Part shown: positions 16,687 through 24,378 of the stretch, piece after piece
How the letters are laid out: each line of letters begins with the position of its first letter
Position numbering within the stretch: position 1 is the stretch's first letter
From: CAYYGL01 sp964471235
Lineage (GTDB): Bacteria; Calditrichota; Calditrichia; RBG-13-44-9; J075
Length of the DNA: 45,193 bases
NCBI GenBank assembly: GCA_964471235.1
Contig: CAYYGL010000012.1
Coordinates: 1 to 45,193, forward strand
Reading direction: 5' to 3'
Translations under genes and position numbers: made by a program
The notes under the pieces: generated by a model
The model's input: only the letters and a program-made list of their open reading frames with translations
The model's database searches: none
What the model was told of the DNA's origin: nothing

Positions 16687-18282
16687 TTACTCGTTATACC
16701 GTTCTTTATACATTTTCTGTAATGCCCGGGCTTCTTCCGGGGTAAGGCCCTTAAGCCAGAGGTGTTCATCCTGCTGTAAAAGCTTTGCCACTCTGTTGCG
16801 GTATTTCCTGCCCAGGGCGGGACTGGTTTCGGCTGCTGCTTCAATCACTGCCGGTAAAAACTCCTGGTAGAAATGCTTGGAGACTTCATACATCCCATGC
16901 CAGTGGGTGTAATCCGGACCCATCATGCTGGCGCCATGTCGTGCCCGTCGGCCTTCATGATGCCATAATTCCCAGAATACCCACTGCACCTTTTTCTCAA
17001 ACGGAGATTTGGGGTTTAAAACGCCGTCGGCCTTTAGATCGTCCATAAACTTTTTCGCCGGTTTGGCAAATTTTTCATTATACAATTCAACCAGGGAATC
17101 AAATTGTTTGTAGAAATTATCCACAAAGGTATCGTTATGGCAATTCAGGCAAACGCCTTTCATATTCTGGCGGCGCTCCTGCCAGGTAATAATTTTCTCC
17201 ACTTTGCGCGGCACCTTTTTGCTTATCAATTTTTCATTTTCTACAACCTTCTCAGTAGTTATTACCTCATCCCCGATTTGAGGGAGCTTTCGGGTTTCCG
17301 GGTAATCTTCTTTAAACCCGTCTTCGTAAATTACCAGGTTTAACCGGGAACTGATGATGGGGCGCAGCGTCCAACTGATTCGTTGTCCGACGTCGTGAGA
17401 ATTCTCCACTTTCTCGCCTTTGGGCGTCATATAAGACCCGATATGGCAGGTAGCGCAGGTGGGTGCCGCCGAGTAATCTTTACCCAAAACCCAGTCGCCG
17501 GACTTGTCCAGTGCCATTCGATCGCGATTGGCATAGAAAGCAATTCCATGCTTGGATTCTTTGTAAATTTCAATCTGAGGATGGTCCGGCCCCATGTGAC
17601 ATTTCCCGCAATTTTCCGGGGAACGCGACAACTTTGCCTGGAAAGAATGGCGAGAATGGCAGGCATGACAGGAGCCTTTTGAACCATCGGGATTTAAGCG
17701 GCCCACTCCGCTGTTCGGCCAGGTGGTGGGATCAATCACCGGTTTGTTCTCCTGCCCGGTACGCAGAATTTTGCCGTCTTTGTCCCGCTTAAACTTGATG
17801 ATACTACCGTGACATTGCCAACAACCGTTTACAGCATCCGCTTTGTTCGTGGGAGTTCCGGCAACTTTTTCTGCCAGCACATTGTCCAAACTGGCTAAAA
17901 TTTCCCCTGCCCTGGCGTGATGGCTGGTAGAAAACTGTTCATATTCCTTAACATGGCATTTGGCACAATCCCTGGGTGTTACCAGGGAGGAGATGTATTC
18001 CCCTTCATGTAGCCAGGCGTCGATCTCCTCTTTTTTAGCACCATGACATTCCAAACACCCAATGCCCACCCGGGCATGACGCGAATATTTCCATTCCATC
18101 ACCAATGCCGGGGAATCTTTACTGTGGCAATCCACACAACCCTTATTAACCGAGGTAACTATGGCTTCCTCTTTCTTTTCTACTCGTTTCATTTTGGATT
18201 CCTGATATGCCACTAACAAGAGCGAAGCCAGAAACAAAAAGGAAAGACCCGCAACAATGTAACGTTTCGTCGTAAGTGTCAT
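16687..18282 (-). CDS. Octahaem cytochrome c of the hydroxylamine oxidoreductase (HAO) family
   Basis: A 531-residue exported protein, N-terminally anchored by one hydrophobic helix (9-25). Eight CxxCH motifs start at C49, C76, C106, C154, C205, C225, C276 and C378, followed by the long helical C-terminal region typical of HAO (WVFWELWHHEGRRARHGASMMGPDYTHWHGMYE). HAO enzymes oxidise hydroxylamine. Homologues lacking the cross-linking tyrosine reduce nitrite or hydroxylamine to ammonium. Tyrosines at 458 and 465 lie in the relevant region, but alignment is needed to say if one is the cross-linker. Beside Rieske/cytochrome b and NapA, a reductive role completing nitrate to ammonium is the likelier reading. 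GGAGGG precedes the ATG. Confidence 0.9.
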   Translation of the reverse strand: MTLTTKRYIVAGLSFLFLASLLLVAYQESKMKRVEKKEEAIVTSVNKGCVDCHSKDSPALVMEWKYSRHARVGIGCLECHGAKKEEIDAWLHEGEYISSLVTPRDCAKCHVKEYEQFSTSHHARAGEILASLDNVLAEKVAGTPTNKADAVNGCWQCHGSIIKFKRDKDGKILRTGQENKPVIDPTTWPNSGVGRLNPDGSKGSCHACHSRHSFQAKLSRSPENCGKCHMGPDHPQIEIYKESKHGIAFYANRDRMALDKSGDWVLGKDYSAAPTCATCHIGSYMTPKGEKVENSHDVGQRISWTLRPIISSRLNLVIYEDGFKEDYPETRKLPQIGDEVITTEKVVENEKLISKKVPRKVEKIITWQERRQNMKGVCLNCHNDTFVDNFYKQFDSLVELYNEKFAKPAKKFMDDLKADGVLNPKSPFEKKVQWVFWELWHHEGRRARHGASMMGPDYTHWHGMYEVSKHFYQEFLPAVIEAAAETSPALGRKYRNRVAKLLQQDEHLWLKGLTPEEARALQKMYKERYNE

Positions 18283-18295
18283 GATACCCTCCAGG

Positions 18296-19372
18296 TTAGT
18301 GGGAGAAACTTTCCCATACGGTGAACACTAAAAAAACCAAAAAAGCAACGGTGCCAAGAGCAACCGGCACTCTATCATCAATTTTAAATTTCCTGGCAAG
18401 CCATTCTTCAATAAAGGGCCAGAAAAAGGCAATGCCGCCCAATGCCAGGGTTAACAGCACACTTAATTTCAGAGAGGTCAGTTTTAACATCCGATAGTTA
18501 AAGTAGAAATACCATTCCGGTTTAATATGAACGGGGGTCACGTTGGGGTTTGCCGGCTCTCCCAGGCTTGCCGGAAAAATCAATGCCAAAATGGTCAGCA
18601 GATACATCAGCAGCACCCCAATCATGATTTCGGTGGTGGCGTGATCGGGCCAAAAACGAAAATGCCGTTCTTCTTCCGGGATCACCTCTCCCTCGAAACG
18701 CAACTCCGTTACCCCGTGCAGCCGAATTAAAAGAATGTGAAGGCTAATCAATAGAAAGGCAAAGGTGGGCAATACCCCGATGTGAAGGATAAAAAAGCGG
18801 GTTAATGTGTTTTCCCCGACTTCGGGACCGCCCCGTAAAAAGTAACCCAACCAGTGACCTATCAAAGGAACCGCTTCCGCTAAATTGGAAGCAACAGTTG
18901 CCCCCCAGAAACTGAGTTGTTCATAAATCAGAGAATAGCCGGTAAATCCAAACACCAGCGTAATCCCTAATAGTAAAAATCCGATCATCCAATTCAACTG
19001 ACGGGGGTGACGGTACGCCCCGGTAAAAAATACCCGCAGGAGATGTAAAAAAACGGCGATTATCATAAAGATGGAAGACCAGCGGTGCAGAGAACGGATA
19101 TACCATCCAAATCGTACTTCGTTGGTAATATGGGCAACACTCTGGTAAGCAAACGCCGGTGTTGGCACATAATAGAAGGTGAGGGCAATCCCGGTAATCA
19201 CCTGGATAATAAACAGGTAGAGCACGGTTCCCCCCAGGCAAAACCACCATTTTTTCAAATGATAAGGCACCGGTTCCGATCCGGCATGGCGAAGGAGTTC
19301 CCAATCAAACGGAAAGAGTTCGGCAAATTTTTGGGAAAATGATTTCTTAGAGGGACTGTTTTCGGGTGTCAT
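18296..19372 (-). CDS. Cytochrome b of a Rieske/cytochrome b (bc-type) complex
   Basis: A 358-residue membrane protein combining the b6-like and subunit-IV-like halves. Haem-ligand histidines are H96/H110 (13 residues between) and H197/H212 (14 residues between); 14 in the second pair is the b6 pattern. The quinol-site PEWY motif is present (KPEWYFYF, about 285). About eight helices are visible. It oxidises quinol at the membrane and hands electrons to the Rieske protein and on to c-type cytochromes. Its start overlaps the Rieske stop by 4 bases (ATGA), so the two are translationally coupled. No cytochrome c1 or f gene accompanies it. The next gene is the octahaem cytochrome. Confidence 0.93.
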   Translation of the reverse strand: MTPENSPSKKSFSQKFAELFPFDWELLRHAGSEPVPYHLKKWWFCLGGTVLYLFIIQVITGIALTFYYVPTPAFAYQSVAHITNEVRFGWYIRSLHRWSSIFMIIAVFLHLLRVFFTGAYRHPRQLNWMIGFLLLGITLVFGFTGYSLIYEQLSFWGATVASNLAEAVPLIGHWLGYFLRGGPEVGENTLTRFFILHIGVLPTFAFLLISLHILLIRLHGVTELRFEGEVIPEEERHFRFWPDHATTEIMIGVLLMYLLTILALIFPASLGEPANPNVTPVHIKPEWYFYFNYRMLKLTSLKLSVLLTLALGGIAFFWPFIEEWLARKFKIDDRVPVALGTVAFLVFLVFTVWESFSH

Positions 19373-19887
19373 GACATGGTTCTCCTTTTGGCATCTTTCA
19401 CTTCGATGTAAACGATACCGCTTGCTTCATCCACATGGACCGGCACTTTAAAAAGGGATTGACCGGCATCTGCCGGGGGACCGGCAATTGCAACACCATC
19501 CTCGGTAAACACTCCCCCGTGGCAGGGACAAAAGAACCGGTGCTTTTCGCCTTCCCAATGCACCCGACATCCAAGATGCGGACAAACAGAACTAAAGGCT
19601 TTTAGCCCGGATTCATCCCGTTTGATCAAAATTTGCTTCCCTTCCAGATCGTAAAAAGCCTGAATGGAACCAATTTTATACTGGTCCAATTTTCCGGCGA
19701 ACAGTTTTCGGGTGCGTGCTTTAACACGTTTGGGAAGCATAAAAAGGAAGCCTTCTACTGTTAGCAATCCATAGCTAAACAGGAGACCGATTCCCATCAG
19801 GATTTTCGCCAGAAAATTTCGCCTGGAATGAGTCTCTCCCGTTTGTTTTTCAGGAGATTTATTCGATAAAGTGCTGTCCCTTTGCAT
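19369..19887 (-). CDS. Rieske 2Fe-2S protein
   Basis: A 172-residue subunit of the quinol-oxidising complex, first gene of the leftward nitrate operon. It has a twin-arginine motif (SRRNFLAK, 21-28) next to a single membrane helix (30-51). The cluster-binding boxes are CPHLGC (C102, H104, C107) and CPCHGG (C120, C122, H123). C107 and C122 would form the usual disulfide. An AGGAGG site precedes the ATG. Confidence 0.95.
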   Translation of the reverse strand: MQRDSTLSNKSPEKQTGETHSRRNFLAKILMGIGLLFSYGLLTVEGFLFMLPKRVKARTRKLFAGKLDQYKIGSIQAFYDLEGKQILIKRDESGLKAFSSVCPHLGCRVHWEGEKHRFFCPCHGGVFTEDGVAIAGPPADAGQSLFKVPVHVDEASGIVYIEVKDAKRRTMS

Positions 19888-20297
19888 AAATGCCTCCTAA
19901 TTATTTTTTTCACAAAACAAGAAAAATGAAACTGTTTAGGGATTTCCCCCAAGAAACCTTACTCACGCATATTTAGAAAAAGCAACCTGTAAAAAGGTAC
20001 GGATTTGATTTAAGGGATTTCTGCTTTTACTACTTCTGTTCGGGTTCCCAGCCCCTGAAAGACTTCCGCTTAAATTTTAAACCGGGCCGTCTTTGTGCGA
20101 TTTGGATTTATCCCATCGGGTTCACTACCTAAAGAATAACTTAATTTTAAATGCGACCTCAAAACACCGATCTATTTCCGACAAATTGGTCTTAAATAAC
20201 GCTCTTAATTTTTTAACGGAATGTCTAAAAAACAATGATACATATCATGTTTAAATATGATTTTTGATCATTTTGTTCTCATTGAGTTACCGTGATT
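19888..20297. other. Control region between nitrate operon and inverted repeat
   Basis: About 410 bp with no gene, AT-rich towards the right. It contains a Crp/Fnr-like palindrome at 20235-20248 and presumably the promoter of the leftward operon. I could not fix a -10/-35 pair with any confidence. Confidence 0.5.
20235..20248. promoter_or_regulatory. Candidate Crp/Fnr-family operator
   Basis: ATGATACATATCAT has the TGAT-N4-ATCA core of Fnr/Dnr/Nnr-type sites (consensus TTGAT-N4-ATCAA) and differs only in the outermost base on each side. It lies about 350 bp upstream of the Rieske gene and 430 bp upstream of the PorV-like gene. An oxygen- or nitric-oxide-sensing regulator would fit the nitrate operon, but no such regulator gene is in the window. 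Confidence 0.4.
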
Positions 20298-20333
20298 ACT
20301 CAGGTAGTAGCTATTTAGGACGTAGATAAGAAA
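20298..20333. repeat. Right copy of the perfect 36-bp inverted repeat
   Basis: The exact reverse complement of bases 1-36. It lies between the nitrate operon control region and the PorV-like gene. There is no transposase gene between the two copies. Confidence 0.9.
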
Positions 20334-20678
20334 GAGTTCCTGTAGAAATCTGTTTTTGTCATCAAAACTTTTTCTTTACCGCAATGATCGCAGCAGATAC
20401 GCGACGGCTGCAACGTGAAAGAGATAAACATCTGTTCGTTGCGAACGTTGCGTTCGTTGCGGTATAACAACCGGAGTGGTTACGAGTTACCTTATAACGG
20501 AAAAGCATGATACCAAAAAAAATTATCGGGATTATGTGATCTGCATGCACTCATGAAACGGTTTATATATGTAAAAATTATTTACATCTTATTTTCTTGA
20601 TTTAGGTCGATGAATAGATAGAATTTGGATAGTAAGTTTGGCAGAATGTTTGCAGTATGTTTTTTTGTCTATTTTTAA
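20334..20678. other. Intergenic region before the PorV-like gene
   Basis: About 345 bp without a convincing gene. Around 20436-20462 there is a short CGTTGCGAACGTTGCG-type internal repeat. A GAGTGGTTAC string at 20475 also follows the left copy of the 36-bp repeat (33-42). The final part is AT-rich and probably holds the promoter of the next gene. Confidence 0.45.
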
Positions 20679-22061
20679 GTGAGGGAAAAATTTATGTTTA
20701 TAAAAGGGAAGTACTTTCAGTTTCCATGGATTGGATGCATAGCTTTGTTATTTTTTACTTCTTCAATACACGCCCAGAGTACCACCCCCGGAGTACAATT
20801 TCTGAGAATGAGTGTCGGCAGTAGAGCCCAGGCAATGGGTGAAGCCTACACCGCCATTGCTCAGAACGCTAACGGCATTTATTATAATCCAGCCGGTATG
20901 GGGTTTGGGATGAACCGGGAGCTAATGTTCTTTCACTCGGAATGGTTTGAAAACATTGCCATGGAAAATGTCACATTTTTTTATCCTTTTACCAACCAGC
21001 TTTCCATTGGCACCGGAATCTCCTATCTTCACATGCCGGAATTAACCCGCTACGAGATTGATCCGGTTACCGGAGGACCGCTGGAGAATGGCACATTTTC
21101 GGTATCGAATATGGTGATTACCACCGGAATTGGGTTTCGTTTGAACGAATATGTTTCCATTGGAACAAACCTGAAGTTTTTTCAAGATCGGCTCGAATCG
21201 GTCACGGCAAGCGGGGTGGCATTCGATGTTGGTTTTTTAACCCGGCTACCAGGACATCAATGGAGCCTGGGATTTGCCATTCAGCATTTAGGGCCCTCTG
21301 TTAAATATATTCAAGCATTTGAAAAGCTTCCTCTCACCTACCGGGGGGGGATTGCTTATCATTTTATCAATATTCAGGGAACCATTGCGTTGGATATAGT
21401 CAAAACAAAAGGGCGGAATGTTCAAATTTTACCGGGTTTCGAATTCGGCTTTTTGAATAGTTTTTACCTTCGCGGCGGATACCAGATGACCGAACGGGAA
21501 GGTAGCGGATTCACGACCGGGTTCGGATTGAAGCTACCCAACAATCATAAATTAAATTATGTATATGTTCCTTACGGGGACCTGGGCGATACCCACCGGG
21601 CGGAATTAATCCTGAGTTTAGGTAGCCCCCCAATACGCAAGCCATCTTACACCCGGGTTAAAGAGACTCCCAAAGTAACTCGAAAAGCTCAAAAAATGGT
21701 TAACCGTCAAGAAGAGCAAACACGACCCCAGCCCTCGGTTACCCCAAAAACTACCGAGCCCCGTGTAACCCGGCAACTTACCCGGCTCGCTCCGCCCGCC
21801 GATGTACGTCTCATCAAAGTGAATGACCATAAAATGAAATTAACCTGGAGGGCTTTACCGGGTTCTAATATTAAATACCACATCTATGCGAAACCTATTA
21901 CTTCCAGCAAATGGATTAAAATAACCCGGCAGCCCATTAGTGTAAATTACCAGATTTTTTCTCCCAAAAAGTCCGGTGTTGTCCTCCAATTTGTGATTAC
22001 GGCGGTTCGGGGCGAAGAGGAAAGCGATTTTTCAAAAATCGTCAACTATCACTCGCAATAG
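20679..22061 (+). CDS. PorV/PorQ-family outer-membrane protein with C-terminal Fn3-like domain
   Basis: A 460-residue protein with signal peptide (ends SSIHAQS). It opens with the family signature VQFLRMSVGSRAQAMGEAYTAIAQNANGIYYNPAG written across residues 36-72, followed by beta-barrel strands to about 315. PorV (LptO) shuttles cargo to the attachment complex of the type IX secretion system. The other T9SS substrates in this window make that role plausible. A lysine/threonine/proline-rich linker (about 320-370) leads to a fibronectin-III-like domain (about 370-460, RLIKVNDHKMKLTWRALPG), which typical PorV lacks. A second start at residue 6 (MFIKGKYF) is possible. Confidence 0.82.
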   Translation: MREKFMFIKGKYFQFPWIGCIALLFFTSSIHAQSTTPGVQFLRMSVGSRAQAMGEAYTAIAQNANGIYYNPAGMGFGMNRELMFFHSEWFENIAMENVTFFYPFTNQLSIGTGISYLHMPELTRYEIDPVTGGPLENGTFSVSNMVITTGIGFRLNEYVSIGTNLKFFQDRLESVTASGVAFDVGFLTRLPGHQWSLGFAIQHLGPSVKYIQAFEKLPLTYRGGIAYHFINIQGTIALDIVKTKGRNVQILPGFEFGFLNSFYLRGGYQMTEREGSGFTTGFGLKLPNNHKLNYVYVPYGDLGDTHRAELILSLGSPPIRKPSYTRVKETPKVTRKAQKMVNRQEEQTRPQPSVTPKTTEPRVTRQLTRLAPPADVRLIKVNDHKMKLTWRALPGSNIKYHIYAKPITSSKWIKITRQPISVNYQIFSPKKSGVVLQFVITAVRGEEESDFSKIVNYHSQ

Positions 22062-22212
22062 GCGTACACAACAATGCACTTCATCATTTTTCCCTTTGGA
22101 TTTTGTGATGTCTATGTTCTTCAAGGAATCTAACAAGAAAAAATGAGCCTCCTGTGTAAGCAGGACCAGAATGGCTGGTTAACGCTGTTTTATTACCTAC
22201 TTTTCCCTATTT

Positions 22213-22250
22213 AAAGAGCCGAATGCTTTCATTCGGCTCTTTTATTTTTT
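22213..22250 (+). terminator. Intrinsic terminator after the PorV-like gene
   Basis: A 13-bp perfect stem (AAAGAGCCGAATG with CATTCGGCTCTTT), a CTTT loop and a T-rich run to 22250. It lies about 150 bp after the stop codon. Confidence 0.9.
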
Positions 22251-22525
22251 ACTCTCTTCACGACGAGGTCTCTGCCGGAGTTGGATACCGCCTACCGGAA
22301 CTGGGAATATGCCACCAAACCTTAAGGTATTCAATGGTTTTTCAATTACTCCGAAAGAAATCCCTCGTTTTTGCTTAACCAAGTTACTAAAAATACGATA
22401 ATAGAACCTAACCTGAATGACACTGAGCCCTTGCGTTTACCCGGGTTTAAGTTCTTGAAATAATCGGAAATGGACTTTTGAAAAATGCACAAAAAAGTTG
22501 GTGTACTACCCAATTTTTTTCACTG
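22251..22525. other. Gene-free stretch between terminator and MITE-like element
   Basis: About 275 bp in which I see no gene or repeat. With the surrounding elements, the region 22062-23267 has no protein gene. Confidence 0.5.
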
Positions 22526-22865
22526 CAATTCTATAGGGTGCATGACAAATTGCACAAACGTAAGCCGTTGAAACGGCTGATCGATTAGTCGTTTTTCATT
22601 AACACCGGGCTTAATATCTTTGAAAAATTAACCGTGCCATGAAAGACTACGAAACCGTTGAAACGGTTAACCAAAAAGGAATTCATCACCCTCACGAACA
22701 CCGGGCTGCCGCGAAGCGGTTCCGTTGGAAAAGCCTCGGTGTTAATGAAAAAATGGCACAGTTATTTAATCAAACTCCATAAGCCCGGTGTTAATAATAA
22801 ATTACACCGACTTTTTAAACCGTTTATGGAGTTTGAATAATTAATCGGGCTATTTTTAATGCTCG

Positions 22866-22901
22866 CAACGGAGCGTCAAAACAAGTTTTGACGCTCCGTT
22901 G
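22866..22901. repeat. 17-bp-stem palindrome inside the MITE-like element
   Basis: CAACGGAGCGTCAAAAC and GTTTTGACGCTCCGTTG pair perfectly around a two-base AA loop. A second palindrome with the core GACAAAAT follows at once (22913-22931). Confidence 0.9.
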
Positions 22902-22909
22902 TAAACGTA

Positions 22910-22944
22910 GGAGCGACAAAATTTATTTTGTCGGTGGCACGGTT
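22910..22944. repeat. Dispersed 35-bp palindromic repeat, copy 1
   Basis: Identical in reverse complement to 39106-39140. It contains the near-palindrome GACAAAATTTATTTTGTC and the tail GGTGGCACGG. Here it sits inside the MITE-like element. At 39 kb it stands outside any visible element. Confidence 0.9.
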
Positions 22945-23267
22945 TATTTTTCAAAGTTCATCAACGGTTTCTAAAGATTACCGAAATGTGCAATTTGTCA
23001 TGCGCCCAATTCTATAATGGATAATTGATTGAAAAAATTTATGATGTCTATGAAATAGTTATTGTAACGATTCAGCTTTACCGGCAAATTTGATTGTTTT
23101 AATTGTCCTCAGGGCATTTTCCGAAGAGACACCGGAAAAGCCGGAAGATCAAAAATGGGCATATAGCTGAATAGTTACGATTTGTTTAATTGAAGATGAT
23201 ATTGATAAAACTGAATAAAAAGTGTTTTTTAACTTTACTTATTGGAAACTAACCGTGAGGAGGTGAC

Positions 23268-23747
23268 ATGAAAAAAATCGGGCATGTGATGGTGGTGGAC
23301 GACGAGGAGAATATCCGGGAGGTGCTTTCGAATTATTTAGATTCCCTGGGTTATGCGGTGGAAACGGCAAATGATGGGCAGGATGCTCTGGAGAAGTTTG
23401 AAGTCGGTGGATATGATCTCATCATCTCCGATTTATTAATGCCCACTGTTGATGGATTGGAGTTGCTGCGGAAAGTCCGGGAAAAAGATAAAGATGTTAT
23501 CTTTTTGATGATTACCGGCTACCCCTCCATTGAAACGGCTGTGGAAGCGATCAAAAAGGGGGCTTATGATTATATCACCAAACCCTTTCACATGGAGGAT
23601 GTGAAACTTCGGATTGAACGGGCATTTGAAAAAAAGAATCTTCGTCAACGCCTGAGTACGGTTCAGGGATTTGTCTGGGCACTTCTTTTTTCGATTCCTT
23701 TATGGTTAATCCTGGGAATCATTCTGGCAAAAATTTTGACCCATTAG
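23268..23747 (+). CDS. Response-regulator receiver domain with C-terminal membrane helix
   Basis: A 159-residue protein. Residues 4-122 are a complete CheY-like receiver: acidic pair D11-D12, phospho-acceptor D55, T83 and K105 (YITKPF) are all present. No DNA-binding or enzymatic output domain follows. Instead residues 133-156 form one strongly hydrophobic helix (TVQGFVWALLFSIPLWLILGIIL cut at 20 residues: FVWALLFSIPLWLILGIILA). This should tether a phosphorylatable receiver to the inner membrane. GAGGAGGTGAC precedes the start. No histidine kinase is nearby. The membrane partner is unknown. Confidence 0.9.
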   Translation: MKKIGHVMVVDDEENIREVLSNYLDSLGYAVETANDGQDALEKFEVGGYDLIISDLLMPTVDGLELLRKVREKDKDVIFLMITGYPSIETAVEAIKKGAYDYITKPFHMEDVKLRIERAFEKKNLRQRLSTVQGFVWALLFSIPLWLILGIILAKILTH

Positions 23748-23806
23748 CCCACTTGATATACCGGGAACAGATGGATGGTTTAGAATAAAGGCGGCAAGAA
23801 AGATTG

Positions 23807-23878
23807 TACCCCCGGCAGGAATCGAACCTGCGCGCCTGGCTCCGGAGGCCATCGCGCTAGCCGCTGAGCTACGGGGGC
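23807..23878 (-). tRNA. tRNA-Arg (anticodon CCG)
   Basis: A 72-base cloverleaf on the minus strand: acceptor GCCCCCG pairs with CGGGGGT, D-stem GCTC/GCGC (imperfect), anticodon loop CTCCGGA with anticodon CCG, T-arm GCAGG-TTCGATT-CCTGC, discriminator A. CCA is not encoded. It reads the CGG codon. It stands alone, 60 bp after the receiver-TM gene, on the opposite strand. Confidence 0.93.
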
Positions 23879-23961
23879 ATCTGATTGACTGCAAAATTTA
23901 GGGTATCTCATCCCGCAAATCAATATAAAAGTTTTTGAAGCGGCTCTTATTCAAAAACATC

Positions 23962-24210
23962 TCACTTTAACAAGTAAACCAGCCCGGCAATCATTAACCC
24001 CACGAGGATAAAGGGAAGAAAAGCTGCAAAAAGCGCCAGAATTACCGTAAATGGAACAATCATCACTGTAAGAATCAAGGCAATCAGTGCGCCGAAGAGT
24101 TTTAAGGGTAGTAAAGCTACCGCAACCCCCACCTTAAAGAAAACGGCTACAAGTTTAAACATCAACAAGATGAGAAAAGCAATAATCAGTACGCTTAGTA
24201 ACTCTCCCAT
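23962..24210 (-). CDS. Small hydrophobic membrane protein
   Basis: About 82 residues, nearly all hydrophobic, with two or three membrane helices (FLILLMFKLVAVFFKVGVAV; LFGALIALILTVMIVPFTVI; FAAFLPFILVGLMIAGLVYL). There are two adjacent ATGs. I use the second, which is 6 bases after AGGGGG (the first, at 24213, is only 3 bases away). No family recognised. The hydrophobic pattern supports a real gene despite its size. Confidence 0.6.
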   Translation of the reverse strand: MGELLSVLIIAFLILLMFKLVAVFFKVGVAVALLPLKLFGALIALILTVMIVPFTVILALFAAFLPFILVGLMIAGLVYLLK

Positions 24211-24344
24211 CATGCACCCCCTGTTTTTGAGAACTACGATACATAACGGGAGGGAGGTCATAAAAGTTTCGGAAAAAGAAAGAGAGTTGTTGGCACTCCT
24301 GCCTGCGCATAGCTCGCTCGAAAAGCGGAGTGCTCACCGACATA

Positions 24345-24370
24345 CCGGTAGCCGGGTGCCCGGCTACCGG
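24345..24370. repeat. 12-bp-stem GC-rich palindrome
   Basis: CCGGTAGCCGGG and CCCGGCTACCGG pair perfectly around a TG loop, just after the stop of the leftward membrane protein gene at 24379. No T-run follows in either direction, so it is more like a REP palindrome than a standard terminator. Confidence 0.7.
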
Positions 24371-24378
24371 GGGATTCT

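Larger units (their letters stand above)
22536..23007. mobile_element. MITE-like element with 20-bp terminal inverted repeats and 9-bp target duplication
   Basis: The ends are GGGTGCATGACAAATTGCAC (22536-22555) and its reverse complement with one mismatch (22988-23007). Both are flanked directly by AATTCTATA (22527-22535 and 23008-23016), a 9-bp target-site duplication. The 472-bp interior has no transposase. It is built of nested palindromes: CCGTTGAAACGG-type hairpins, AACACCGGGCT/AGCCCGGTGTT arms, and a 17-bp perfect stem at 22866-22901. So it is a non-autonomous element that depends on a transposase elsewhere. The transposase family is unknown. Confidence 0.85.

Noticed and set aside
20362..20550. 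Sixty-two-codon minus-strand frame before the PorV-like gene
   Set aside because: No ribosome site, odd composition, and it overlaps an internal CGTTGCG repeat.
22658..22840. Sixty-codon open frame in the 22.6-22.8 kb region
   Set aside because: It lies wholly inside the palindromic MITE-like element, has no ribosome site, and its sequence comes from the stem-loop arms.
24345..24370. Terminator call for the GC-rich palindrome
   Set aside because: Stem is strong but no T-tract follows on either strand, so it is listed as a repeat.
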